Shown piece by piece: positions 11,030-21,699 of a stretch of DNA of 64,000 nucleotides. A program made the translations under genes and the position numbers. The stretch spans positions 166,696,303-166,760,302 of the forward strand of contig NC_057861.1 of NCBI RefSeq assembly GCF_019393635.1, in the 5' to 3' direction. This stretch comes from Dromiciops gliroides (Eukaryota > Chordata > Mammalia > Microbiotheria > Microbiotheriidae). Each line of letters starts with the position of its first letter. The stretch's first letter is position 1. The notes beneath the pieces were generated by a model. That model was not told where the DNA came from, searched no databases, and was given only the letters and a program-made list of their open reading frames with translations.

Positions 11030-11224
11030 CAGATTATTGTTCTTCCTTCATTCTTGAAGAGGACCACTGACATTAGGAGAGTGTTATCTTGACTTACATG
11101 TGAATTTGGTTTAAGTGAAGCAGGGTTGTACAAAATCAACAGCCTTATTCTCTCCTCCAGAGTCACTGGAATCCAGTGGCAAGACACGGGTCAGGATGAC
11201 TTGTGATGGCCCCCAGGATATTGA
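11030..11224. repeat. Dispersed repeat 'X', copy 2
   Basis: Same block order as copy 1 ('ttcttgaagaggaccactg', 'tttaagtgaagcagggttg', 'atccagtggcaagacacgg'), 5'- and 3'-truncated relative to it. It abuts a minus-strand MAR1-like SINE directly. Confidence 0.68.
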
Positions 11225-11466
11225 AGGCTCCTTGTTATTTTGTCATTTCAGACTCTTCTTGAACCCATTTGGGGTTTTCTTGGCAAAGATAATAGAATGG
11301 TTTGCCATGTCTTTCTCCAACTCATTTTACAGATGAGAATACTGAGGTAAATAGGTCAAGTGACTTGCCCAGGGTCACACAGCTAAGTAAATGTCTGAGG
11401 AAAGATTTTAACATAGGTCTTCCTGACTCCAGGCCTGAGGCACTGTCCATTGTGCCACCCAACTTG
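11225..11466 (-). mobile_element. MAR1-like chimeric SINE
   Basis: Minus-strand copy: 'cccatttggggttttcttg', 'cattttacagatgagaata', 'gacttgcccagggtcacac', 'cttcctgactccaggcctg', ending at the tRNA-like head. The distal 'tttggggttttcttggcaa' segment separates MAR1 from MIR. Confidence 0.76.
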
Positions 11467-11583
11467 CCTCTCAGAGATAGCTTGAATGCCAAAGCTAAGA
11501 GTTTGTGTTGTATTTATTCATCAGGTCATGGGCAGCCACTGAAATGTTTTAAAGCAAACAAGTGTTAAAATCATAATAGTTCA

Positions 11584-11719
11584 GAGGTGGCTAGGTGGCA
11601 TAGTGGATAAAGCACCAGCCCTGGATTCAGGAGGACCTAAGTTCAAATCCAGCCTCAAACACTTGATACTTACTAGATGTGTGACAAGTCATTTAATCCT
11701 CATTGTCCCACCCAAGAAA
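11584..11719 (+). mobile_element. WSINE1-like SINE, perfect 17-bp TSD
   Basis: AAAATCATAATAGTTCA is repeated exactly at 11567-11583 and 11720-11736. The copy lacks a short internal piece at the usual GTGTGACCCTGGGCAAG position. The A-rich target fits L1-type endonuclease priming. Confidence 0.93.
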
Positions 11720-11917
11720 AAAATCATAATAGTTCAATAGGAGGAGAGAAGAGGCTGGATAGGCAAGATTCAATTAAATTTTAATTCAAGAGGCATTCAT
11801 TAATATGCTGGGTGCTGAGAATAGAAAGACAAAAAATAAGACAAATCCTCTCTTCAAGGAATTTCTACTTTATTGGAGAAGATAATAAAACCACATACAC
11901 AGATAAGTAAATCCAAA

Positions 11918-12240
11918 CTTAACTGCTCTCAACAATACAATGATCCAAGACATTCCTAAGGACTAATGATGAAGCATACTATCCACCCCCAAAGAAAGAA
12001 ATGATATTGATGGAACACAGACTGGAGCATGCTATTTTTCACTTTCTTTCATTTTTTTCTTTTATCCAAGTTTTTTGTACAAAATGACTAATATGGTAAT
12101 GTTTTACATAATCATACAAGTATAACCTTTATCTGTTTACCCCCTGGGGGGGAGGGAGGAAAGGAGGGATAAAATTTGAAACTCAAAACTTTAAATAAAA
12201 AATGTTTATTATTTAAATAAATAAATATTCCAAAAAAAGT
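11918..12240 (+). mobile_element. L1 3' UTR fragment
   Basis: 'ctctcaacaatacaatgat', 'ggactaatgatgaagcata', 'aaaatgactaatatggtaa' and the G-rich 'ctggggggg agggagg' before the A-rich end match the 3' UTR order of the copy at 6050. L2-like sequence precedes it (about 11765-11915). Confidence 0.68.
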
Positions 12241-12391
12241 GACTTACCGGGATAGGATTAGAAAGAGAGAAGGGTGTTTACAACAGGGGATATGGAGTGA
12301 ATCAGGAAAGGCCTCATGAAGGAGGTGGCATTGAAGCTTAACCTTACAGAGAACAAGGAATGGCAAGAGGTAGATGTCAAGAGGAAGGGCA

Positions 12392-12542
12392 GGGGCAGCT
12401 AGGTGGCACAGTGGATAAAGCACCAGTCCTGGATTCAGGAGGGCCTGAGTTCAAATCCAGCCTCAGACATTTGACACTTATTAGCTGTGCGACCCTGGGC
12501 AAGTCATTTGACTCCTGTTGCCCTGCAAACAAAAACAAAAAA
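12392..12542 (+). mobile_element. WSINE1-like SINE, perfect 13-bp TSD
   Basis: AAGAGGAAGGGCA is repeated exactly at 12379-12391 and 12543-12555. The tail is CAAACAAAAACAAAAAA. Confidence 0.93.
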
Positions 12543-12559
12543 AAGAGGAAGGGCATTCT

Positions 12560-12700
12560 AATCTTGGATAGTGAAGATCATAGATATAGATCTAGAAAGG
12601 ACCTTGGCGATCATTCCCAATCCCCTCCTTTTATGGATGGGGAGGCTGAGGTCCAGAGAGGTTAAGAGACTGGCCCAAGGTCATGCAGATTTGGCTTTGG
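12560..12700 (-). mobile_element. MIR/L2-like relic
   Basis: 'tagaaaggaccttggcgat', 'ggggaggctgaggtccaga' and 'ggcccaaggtcatgcagat' follow the order of an ancient reverse-orientation SINE. Confidence 0.5.
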
Positions 12701-12782
12701 TTCTCCCTACCCAGAATGTTATATTGAGTCCCTCCTCCATGGGACTGCCCTAGCATTTAATGTCTGCACTATTTATTCACTT

Positions 12783-13031
12783 GTCAGCTATTGGCACAGC
12801 AGGTAGAGCTCCAGGCCTGGAGTCAGGAAGACCTGAATTTAAATCCAGCCTCAGATACTTATTAGCTGTGTGACCCTAGGCAAGTCACTTAACCCTGTTT
12901 GCCTTTGTTTCTTCATCCGTAAAATGAGCTGGAGAAGGAAATGGCAAACCACTCCAGTATCTCTGCCAAGAAAACCCAAAAAGGGGACACAGAGAGTTGG
13001 ACACACCTGAAAATGATGAACAACAATATTT
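12783..13031 (+). mobile_element. MAR1-like chimeric SINE
   Basis: Plus-strand copy with tRNA-like head ('ggcacagcaggtagagctc', 'atttaaatccagcctcaga'), then 'atgagctggagaaggaaat', 'ccactccagtatctctgcc' and 'aagaaaacccaaaaagggg', ending GAACAACAAT. The most complete MAR1-type copy here. Confidence 0.8.
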
Positions 13032-13189
13032 ACTCACTTAATACTCAGTACTGTACTCTTCTCTCACTTCCCATGTACTTGTGTCTGATCTCTCCCAACT
13101 AGATTTTAAGGTTCTTGAGGATGGGAGTTATGTCTTATTCTTTGTTTTCCCCACTATACCAGACAGAGCACTTTTCTCAATAGTACACA

Positions 13190-13333
13190 TTCAGCTAGGT
13201 GGCACAGTGGATTAAACACTGGTCCTGGATTCAGGGGGACCTGAGTTCAAGTCCTACCTCAGACACTTGAGATTTACTAGCTGTATGGCCCTGGGCAAGT
13301 CACTTAACCCTCACTGCCCCACAAAAAAAAAAA
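13190..13333 (+). mobile_element. WSINE1-like SINE
   Basis: Starts TCAGCTAGGTGGCACAG and ends in CCCCAC plus A11. I see no clean target duplication. Confidence 0.86.
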
Positions 13334-13425
13334 TAGGATCACAACCAACATCAGCCCTCTGCACTTCCAAGGATAATTTTCACACTAAGGGCATGGAAGC
13401 TGTGGCCTCATCTTAGCATATATAG

Positions 13426-13961
13426 TGTGGTAAAAAGTTTTAACAGTCAGTTAACGATAATGGAGAGACGTCAGTTTTTGAAGGACCACCCTTTCAGGGA
13501 GGAGACTGACGGCCATGCAAGGGCTATGCACGTCAGTCCAGCTGCTAAGCACTCCACTTCCGGGGTGCGAGCTTAAAAGGCAAGGAAAGAACGGAAGTGG
13601 GATCTCTTTCCGGCTCTCCTGGTCCAAGGACTGGCGCGACACACAGACAGATGCTGACTGGAGTTGGACGCAGCCCGGCTCGCCGTTAGCAGCACGTGCC
13701 TGACACAGCTCTCCTCCCCAAAGGCGGCCTTGGGTTTTTGGTGAGTTTTATATGAAATATAGACTAAGCTTAGACTTAAGACTATTTGTTTTATATTTCT
13801 ACTTTCCTATCCCTCTAATCAACATCACCTTGTAACTACCAAACAATAAAAGCTCTAACTAGAGACCAGAGGCTTCTTTACCTTACTGATCTGGGAGATA
13901 AATTAAGGGAAAGGTTAAAGAGGGTAGATTAATGCTCTAGTATCCGATTTTAAATCTCACA
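13426..13961 (+). mobile_element. Solo LTR (endogenous retrovirus), 4-bp TSD
   Basis: Begins TGTGGTAAAA and ends AATCTCACA. It is flanked by ATAG at 13422-13425 and 13962-13965. The 4-bp duplication and TG...CA ends fit a gammaretrovirus-like (class I) integration. A TATA-like TTAAAAGG lies near 13572 and AATAAAAG at 13845. The U3/R part is strikingly CpG-rich (for example CCAAGGACTGGCGCGACAC), suggesting a fairly young insertion or protection from methylation. No interior remains, so this is a fossil left by LTR-LTR recombination. It is a different family from the LTRs at 37.7, 38.4 and 47.0 kb. Confidence 0.78.
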
Positions 13962-13965
13962 ATAG

Positions 13966-14353
13966 CATGTAAGCCAAGATTTTTTTTTTAAATCCTGAAA
14001 ATTCTGACTGATTTTGTCCAGCTATAACCAGAGAACTAAAATGCTTTGGCTAAAAGTTTGAAGATTCCAGAATGGTGGATCCCTGGGCTGTAAACACTCT
14101 TAACTGTTCCTGCATGCAGTTCTGGTGAAAAGTCAGACTCCCACAGTAACACCTCCACTGTTTTATCCTGTGCCAAGTTTGTCAGACTGACAATAACCAG
14201 AATAAACTCTCAGAGAGCTGTTGGCCAGAGTTCCATAACACATCACAACAGGAGACAGCAATGATGCTTCAGGAGTAATCTGATGATTTCCTGTTAAAAG
14301 GAAATTATCTACTCTGGGTCAAAATTCTTTTATTTTTCCTTGGACCTAAGGTT
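13966..14353. other. No gene; unique sequence
   Basis: No reading frame or repeat recognised between the LTR and the GT microsatellite. Confidence 0.45.
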
Positions 14354-14407
<54 letters not shown>

Positions 14408-14418
14408 TGTGTGTGTGT
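14354..14418. repeat. (GT)n microsatellite
   Basis: About 30 GT units with one interruption (TTTGT) near 14404. Confidence 0.97.
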
Positions 14419-14569
14419 TCCTGTTTTATTCAAACCATTGGCTTTTTTCCCTCCAGTTACAAAGTATCCTCAATTATGTATGCAAATGACATTTTTCAAT
14501 GAATGTCACCACTCTTATTTCCTCCAGACCTCTCATACCAAGACTGAATAGCTATCATAGTACATAAGT

Positions 14570-15535
14570 ACCCTAGTACATTGTTGATGGAGTTGTGAAT
14601 CAGTATAAACATTTTTAGAGTTATGGAAACAAAGTGATTAAAATATCCATACATTTTGACCCAGAGATTCTATTACCTGTATCAGGAGGTCATTGATAAG
14701 AAAAGTCCTTATAAACCCCAAAAGATTTAAAGTAGCACTTTTTATTATAGAAAAGAATTGTAAACAAAGTACATACCCATCAATTGAGGAATGGCTAAAC
14801 AAATTGTGGAATATTACTGTGTTGTAAGAAATGATAAATATATAGAAATTGGAAAATATTTATATGATCTGATGCAGAACAAAGTAAGTAGAGCCAAGAA
14901 AACAACGTGCATAATGACTATAATAATGTAAATGGAAAGAATAAAGAAACAATCAAAAGTGAATTATGCAAAGTTACAAAAAACCAAATACAGCCTCACA
15001 GAAGAAATATGAGAAGGTATCCCCACATCATTCCTTTGCAGAGGTGGGAGGGCTATGAATTTGCAGCACTGCACATTTTTTCAGGCTTTTTTCAATGTAA
15101 TTAATCAATTGTGCTGGTATTTTTCTCCTCTCCCTTTTTTCTTTAAAAATTTTTGTTTTATATAATGATTAGATTTATATTAATCTCATATTTAATCTTA
15201 ATTTTTATCAAGTCATATTTATTATTTATATTAAGTTAGTTAAATTATGCTTAAATATAAATTTATATGTATATGTTATTTATAAATAAATTCATGTTTA
15301 TGTAAATATTATAGATTTAATTATATTTAATATTTATGTTGGTATTAACATAAAATAATATTTAATTTAATTTTCTAAAATTGTATTTTATATTTATGAC
15401 ATGTTTATATTTATATTTATGAAAATATTTTACATTATGTTGTACAGCTCTGACAGGAGAAGAAGTAAGGAGATTGGAAGAAATTATAATGATGATGATG
15501 ATAAAAAAAAAGACATCAATAAAAAGTAATTTTTT
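14570..15535 (+). mobile_element. L1 3' part (old copy)
   Basis: Starts in late ORF2 ('ttgttgatggagttgtgaa', 'cattttgacccagagattc') and continues through 'cccatcaattgaggaatgg' and 'ctaaacaaattgtggaata' to an AT-rich end. The terminal 15140-15440 part is almost entirely A and T, probably expanded after insertion. No intact frame. Confidence 0.66.
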
Positions 15536-16064
15536 TAAAAAATTACTAAATAGCCTTCCTCAGTGTAACCAACCTTGTCCAGCACAATAGATAATTCAGT
15601 CTATGAAGTATAGCGTCCCATTGATTCCCAAGTTCCATACCTTCATTTGCTTGTGGACAAATAAACGCAATCCACCTATTGGCTGAGTTGATTGCTGACA
15701 TTGATCTGTTCATTGACTCCATAGCCAATATTAGTCTCACATTCACTCTATGGCTACTGCTACATCTTGCAAAATATCAATCTACATAGAAGTACTGGTA
15801 GAAAATTCACAAAGCATAGTCTACTGTGTGCAAAGTTAGCCAATTAAAATGTGTGCATCCACCAACTTTCTAGCAGTGAGACTCTCTTTCTCCCTATAAC
15901 CTAAGCAGAGAGGAAAGAAGTCAGTGTGCATAGGATGCCAGCCCTCCAAAGTGGAGACCATCTGTGCACACAACACAAGGGATTGTCTTGAGTATTTAGG
16001 AACTTGCCAAAAAATTCACTTAATATCGTTCTCCATTACATACTTCACAACTTGTCAAACTGTT
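15536..16064. other. No gene; unique sequence
   Basis: A 66-codon minus-strand frame at 15546-15746 has no features I recognise. Nothing else seen. Confidence 0.4.
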
Positions 16065-16078
16065 TATCTTCTCTTTTT

Positions 16079-16169
16079 TTTTTTTTTTAAGACACAGGAA
16101 CTTTTGTTGCTGAACATAAAACTCCGAAAAGAGGCCAAGGCAGCCAGGCCAGCAATAGGACCATGGTGG
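16079..16169 (-). mobile_element. Tiny (~91 bp) retro-inserted cDNA fragment of unknown origin
   Basis: Flanked by an exact 14-bp duplication TATCTTCTCTTTTT (16065-16078 and 16170-16183), with poly-T on the plus strand directly after the left copy. This is the structure of an L1-mediated minus-strand insertion. The roughly 79-bp body ends, in its own sense, CAAAAGTTCCTGTGTCTT before the A tail and lacks AATAAA. It matches no repeat or gene I know, and is either a strongly 5'-truncated mRNA 3' end or a small RNA. Confidence 0.72.
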
Positions 16170-16183
16170 TATCTTCTCTTTTT

Positions 16184-16679
16184 ATAAAGACTTTGTAGAA
16201 ATAAGTTATTTCTTCCCTAAATGTGGTCCATTGCTCATTACTTGATAGGAAGGGGCAAAAGGAACCCTTCTAGAATTCTTCCTCTCACTTAAGCTGGCCT
16301 TCTAGCCAAGTTGAATAACCAGAGGAGTCTAGAATCCCATTCTCCTGGAACTATCTCTTTTTCACAAATCTGTTATCCTTAAGATTGAAACTGCACCCAA
16401 TTCTAATTAAAATTTGTTTCTAAAGCTCTTCAGAAAGCTTAATGATATAGCACGGTTATAATGCCTCCTTCATCTTGAATAGTCTTCCTGGTTAATCTGT
16501 AAAAACTTCACCTTTTGCTACTGTCCCATGCTTCCTGATCCCTTCAGCCACTAGCTGCTGTGGCAGACACTTTGCTGAAAACTTTATGTAAACCACAGGC
16601 ACATGACCCAGTACTCATCCCATTCTTCACCAGGAATGTTGCCATGTGGGACAGTGAGGCCCAATAGCGGCTGGATAGC
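16184..16679. other. No gene; unique sequence
   Basis: No frame, RNA gene or repeat recognised. Confidence 0.45.
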
Positions 16680-16816
16680 TAACCCATTTCACAGGTGAAA
16701 AAAACTAAGACTAACAGAGTTAATTGACTTGCCCAGGGTAAGTGTCTGGGGCCAGATTTGAATTCATGTCTTCCTGACTCCAGGCCCAATGCTCTTATCT
16801 GCTGTGCCCCCCAACT
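16680..16816 (-). mobile_element. MAR1/MIR-type SINE 5' half
   Basis: Minus strand: 'ttgacttgcccagggtaag', 'ccagatttgaattcatgtc' and 'ttcctgactccaggcccaa', ending at the tRNA-like head 'gctgtgcccccc'. Confidence 0.62.
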
Positions 16817-16905
16817 ACATATATACACATATATACATACCTACATACATACACACATGCATACATATATACATATTCACATGCATACACACATATGTGT
16901 GTACA
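16817..16905. repeat. (CATA)n-rich low-complexity tract
   Basis: Alternating ACATATAC and ACATACAT units, imperfect. Confidence 0.85.
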
Positions 16906-16957
16906 ATTACAGATTACAGATATATAATCTATATAAGATTTGTAATCATATAATTAT

Positions 16958-17041
16958 ATGAATGAATGAATGAATGAATGAATGAATGAATGAATGAATG
17001 AATGAATGAATGAATGAATGAATGAATGAATGAATGAATGA
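16958..17041. repeat. (ATGA)n microsatellite, about 21 perfect units
   Basis: Uninterrupted tetranucleotide array, so likely to vary in length between individuals. It sits one step from the CATA tract. Confidence 0.97.
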
Positions 17042-18538
17042 AAAAGGCTTATGTGTCTGCAGAAGAGAAATAGGCTTTTCTTTCTTCCTTTTTCTACTTC
17101 TTGAAAATAACACCCTTCTTTTGAACAGTTTTAAAGTCTTTATTACTAAGCATAATAGGGAAAACTGTAAGGGGAGAAGTTGCAAAATATTCATCATCAA
17201 TCTCGAAGCCATTTGCAAATGTGCAGGGACCTAGATTTTCTTCTTTAATAGTTCTGTTTCTTTTACCTACCTGACTGTGCTTTCTTCAGGCTCATCTGAG
17301 GTCAGTTAACCCAATAATCTCTGGGCTGGATCAGCTGCTAGGGTTTTAGCTGATAGCATTCAACATGGCAAGACTGTTGGATATTTCAGCCATTCTATGA
17401 TCCTCCTGAAGATCTGTTTCCCCAACTATATTTCTAGGTATGAAAGCCACAAGCTTGAAGCAGATATGTCCCCTTTGGTGTTCTGCCTTTGGAAATGAGT
17501 TAATTGTCTCCTTCATTCTAAACTCTCTAGCTATGTACTCAGGGGGTGATGTGTTGACCTTGCCTTTATGGTTCATTAAATTCTTGCCAGAAATAAAAAC
17601 CCTTCTCTATGTGGGCTCTGAAGGGTTCTTCCTTAGGCTTTGGCCTTCTGGTACTGATTCTAGCTTACTGTGCATTCCTGACAATTTCAAAATTTCTAGC
17701 CATGGAAGCTATCTCTTGTCTTTGAGCCATCTTCTTGGTCTTGGCTGACATGCCTTAATTGAATTCACTAGCCATTTGTAATGGCTGGTCCTGACATTAG
17801 TGATGAAGTTGGCCCCTCCATCCTAGTGTCCCCTCAAGATAACAGGGCCCCATCTCCTGTGCAGGCCATGTCCTAGGGACCAAATGATCTAGAACTCCAT
17901 GACTATTTCTCCAAGTCATCTCTTAAACCCTGTACTTTCTCTTGCTCAGGTCTCTCAGATTCTTCTATCTGTTCAAATCCATTCCCCTATGCATATCTCA
18001 CCAAATGCATTGAAACCCTTTTCTCCTCCTCAGCCCATGGTTCATTGACATAATTGACACAACAGACACACTCTAAGGTCAATGAAAAAAAAGATTCCTT
18101 ACCTGCTCTTCTATTTTCCATGTCCACTTGTAGCTTCACACCCAGACCTGTACACCTCTAACCTTGAGGTGGTTTGAGGCCTAAAGAAGGTAGAGTAGAT
18201 ATTCTACATTCCAAGTCTCAAAAGGGAAAGAAAAGATGTGTCTAGCATGCCCAGATAATAATGGTGAGCTGCCTGGATGATCGAGGGGTAGAGAATGGAC
18301 CTGTGAGTTCACTGATTCCTCCAGTACCCTCTGTCCCTCTGATTGGAAGACTGGAGGGCAGAGCAAAGAACTCCTCTCAAAGCCTCCATTTAAGGAGGGC
18401 CCTTAGGCCAGCCAACTCTTCATTTCCTATGAGCTGTACTCCTTGGACCTAACTACACCACACCCCAAGAGCTAGGTGTCTTCTTCCTCAACATCTCTCC
18501 TCCCTTTTCCAGCTCCTTTTTGGGTGTCATCTTCCCTA
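17042..18538. other. No gene; long unique stretch
   Basis: Repeat-poor. Frames of 60-102 codons on both strands overlap one another and lack family features. Nothing further supported. Confidence 0.45.
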
Positions 18539-18800
18539 ATTTGATTGTAAGTTCCTTGAGGACAGGGACTGTCTTTCTTTTTCCTTCCTTCCTTTTTTTT
18601 TTCGAGGCACGATGATGGTTAAGTGACTTGCCCAGTGTCACACAATTAGTGTCAAGTGTCTGAGGCTGGATTTGAACTCAGGTCCTCTTGAATCTAGGGT
18701 CACCTAGCTGCCCGTCTTTCTTTTTCTTATTGGTATTCTGTGCATTGCACAGTGCCTGGCACATAGTAGGTGCTTAATAAATGTTTACTGACTGTTTACC
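18539..18800 (+). mobile_element. L2 3' end split by a SINE
   Basis: 'gattgtaagttccttgagg' and 'acagggactgtctttcttt' lie before the SINE. 'acagtgcctggcacatagt' and 'aggtgcttaataaatgttt' follow it, a textbook L2 tail. Confidence 0.75.
18584..18713 (-). mobile_element. WSINE1-like SINE, perfect 13-bp TSD
   Basis: GTCTTTCTTTTTC is exact at 18571-18583 and 18714-18726. Inserted in an L2 relic. The head is shortened near 18700. Confidence 0.93.
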
Positions 18801-20185
18801 CTTGCAAGTTGGCATGTTCTCTTCAATTTATCATCTTAGACAGTTCCTTAGAGCACTGAAATGATCAGAGGCAGGACTCTCTTTCCCCTGCATCATATGG
18901 CCACTCTGAGTAATAAGGGAATCACATCATTTTAAAATATGTATTAGGAGTTTGGGGGTGGGAGGTAGGGAGGACTGGATCTTTGATTTCACTAGTATAA
19001 GGAACTCCCAGTGAGAAAACTTCTCTATCAATGCCCAGTAAAGAAACTCCCTCTTCCAATTCAGCCCAGTACCTGCTTTGCAATTTATAATCTTAGTGAG
19101 CTATGCAGGACAGAGAGGTTAAACCAGGATCATACAGCCTGTCTGAGCCAGAGATGGGACTTATACTTCAGGTCTTCCTGTCTTCAAGCTAACCACTCTG
19201 CTGTGCAGCCTTTCTTTACTTAGTTATCAAGTAAGGGGTGGCAGGGAGGGGAGCTCTTTCTTTCATGCTAGAGGGAAAGAATAAGTTCTATGAAGCCAGT
19301 ATATCCTATAAAGATAATTATTATTAAAATGCAAAAAATCATCTGTGGGATTTAAATGTTTATAGGTTCTTGATAAAGGTCTCTGTCATTTGGTTTGGCA
19401 ACAAAAATATGGATTTAAAAGTAGATGAAATAGAACATAATCCTGGCCAAGGGGTAGGTAATGTACCCCGCTGGTCAGTGGTTCTGTCATATCTTTTCTT
19501 AGAATTTTCTGTGGATGTCAACTTTTAAGAGAGATGTTAGGTTTTTTAAAATCATTTCTACCAAGATTAGCGATAAATCTCCATGCAGAAATTAAAGATG
19601 AAAAATACATTTATTTTTCATCGGTCTCATTCTTCTAATAAATGCCTTAGGGACCCATAGCTCAATCAATGCATCCAATCTCTTGAAATTAAATTACCCT
19701 CCTTTAGTGAGCTAGATAAAAATGATTTAAGTCCCTGAAATAATTTGGATCTTATCTTGGTATTATTGGGTGAATGGTATTATAATGAATACTTTTTCCC
19801 TCCTGTGTTATTTATTTCAAGTACAACCCAGTATTGTTGCTAAAAAGATTATTTAACCAAAGATTATGTTTCCAACGTATTTGTCATCAGTGGATAGTGT
19901 ATTCTCAGATTTATATTGCGGAGAAAAGATCTAAATTGAAGCCAATACCTTTCACCTAATGAAATTTCATAGTGATTTAGCCTTCCCCAATTACAACATT
20001 ATTACCTAATGACCTAGAAGCAACTTTGCCCAAGATGGTCTAAACAGCCATTTCAAAAGGTACATGAAAAGTATATGGAAGGTTTTGGAAACTCAGGTAA
20101 AAATATAATTTACCTTTATACAAAATATACCAAGTCTTATCCTAAGGTGAACCAGGATGAAGTACATAGGCTATAGAATTCAGGG
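18801..20185. other. No gene; unique sequence with one weak MIR relic
   Basis: A reverse MIR-like stretch at about 19080-19215 ('acagagaggttaaaccagg', 'caggtcttcctgtcttcaa'). The rest, notably 19300-20130, is AT-rich, repeat-free and non-coding. Confidence 0.42.
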
Positions 20186-20197
20186 CCTTACTAATTT

Positions 20198-20344
20198 TTT
20201 TTTTTTTAGTGAGGCAACTGGGGTTAAGTGACTTGCCCAGGGTCATACAGCTAGTAAGTGTTAAGTGTCTGAGGCCAGATTTGAACTCAGGTCCTCCTGA
20301 CTCCAGGGCCAGTGCTCTATCCACTGCACCACCTAGCTGCCCCA
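20198..20344 (-). mobile_element. WSINE1-like SINE, perfect 12-bp TSD
   Basis: CCTTACTAATTT is exact at 20186-20197 and 20345-20356. Confidence 0.93.
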
Positions 20345-20356
20345 CCTTACTAATTT

Positions 20357-21130
20357 AATATAAGATTAATATATTTAGTATGAGGCTAACAGATGTCCCC
20401 TTTACCTAGCCAGTTGCTGGGTGATGGGCTAGAGCAAAATGCCTGTAAGCAAAGTGAGGAGAAGGAAGATTTTATGGACTCTGAAACACAGCTTCAAAGG
20501 ATGCTGTCTATCTGGGGGTTCCTGGGAAACTGCCTGGCAAGCCAAGCTGGCATAAGGTAATAAGAGATGGAGCCAGTGTTCCTGGGTAGCACTTTAGGCA
20601 GACTGGCCTCTAAGAGACAGAACTGCAAACTGAGCCAGCCTGTACAGATTGTCCCCATAACCCAAAAGACAATATTAACATAGCTCAATGCCCCCTGCAT
20701 CATCTTTCTCATCACTGTGGTGCAGGAAATCTTATACAGAAGAGACAAATGGAGTGGAATTTGTGAGACCCAGCACTGGAGATGTGACTGTCCCAGATCT
20801 AGAACAGAGGGAAGATGACAAACTAGCCTGACCCAAGTGTCATCTCTGGCAAGAAAACAGGCAACAATAAAAACGAGAAATGTTATCAGTATGTCTTGGC
20901 ATCTTCTGTTTGCTTCCTCTGACCTTTCCATTGAGACATTCAGGTAAAACTGGAGGGATTGGGGTGATAAGTGACCACATAAAAAGGCACAGTTCTACCA
21001 CAAGAAACTTGGGTGCCACTAGCTCAAGGTGATGGGGGGGGAGCTCAGCCAGGAAACACTCTCAGGTCAATAGCAAAGGGTCCACTTATACACTTCTCCT
21101 AGAACCAATGAAGATGCTGCTTGCTACAAT
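20357..21130. other. No gene supported; unique sequence
   Basis: A 145-codon minus-strand frame (20494-20931) with hydrophobic segments is present, but I match it to no family and see no supporting signals. Confidence 0.4.
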
Positions 21131-21142
21131 TACTGTGACTGG

Positions 21143-21303
21143 GCGGCAGGGGGGGGGGAGGAGCTAGGTGGCACAGTGGATAAAGCACCGGCCCTGGATT
21201 CAGGAGGACCTGAGTTCAAATCCGGCCTCAGACACTTGACACTTATTAGCTGTGTGACCCTGGGCAAGTCACTTAATCCTCATTGCCACACCAAATTTTT
21301 TTT
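21143..21303 (+). mobile_element. WSINE1-like SINE
   Basis: Flanked by TACTGTGACTGG (21131-21142) and TACTTTGACTGG (21304-21315), 11 of 12 identical. An extended G run precedes the usual 5' end. Confidence 0.9.
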
Positions 21304-21359
21304 TACTTTGACTGGTGAACTGTAGGGGTGAGTAATCTCCTCCCCATCATTTATTAAAA

Positions 21360-21560
21360 TCATGTACTTCATGGTATATTAGAAACAGCACTGGAACCAC
21401 AGGGTAGTAATTTGAACCCTGGCACTGCCAATTGCTTTCTTATGACCTTAGGCAAGTCATTTTACTTTTTGAGACCCTCATCTTCTTTATTTGTGAAATC
21501 AATGGGTTGTATTGAATGACCTCTAAGGTCCTTTCCAGTTCTACATCTAGTATCCTCTGA
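21360..21560 (+). mobile_element. MIR-like SINE
   Basis: 'agcactggaaccacagggt', 'gaccttaggcaagtcattt' and 'cctctaaggtcctttccag' in MIR order. Confidence 0.6.
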
Positions 21561-21699
21561 CCTGAGGGTGGGGATTGAGAATGGAATCCTCTCCTCAGTT
21601 CCACCTTTATGTGCTGTGGAGAAATGGATTGGGACATTTCTTGTCCATATGGAAGATCTTGGAGGGAGTAGGTACTATGAAGCAAGTTTATAGATTTCA

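Noticed and set aside
14357-14551. Cys-Val repeat frame
   Set aside because: Translation of the (GT)n microsatellite.
20494-20931. 145-codon minus-strand frame with hydrophobic segments
   Set aside because: No family match, conserved motif or transcript signal. Frames of this size are expected by chance in 64 kb.
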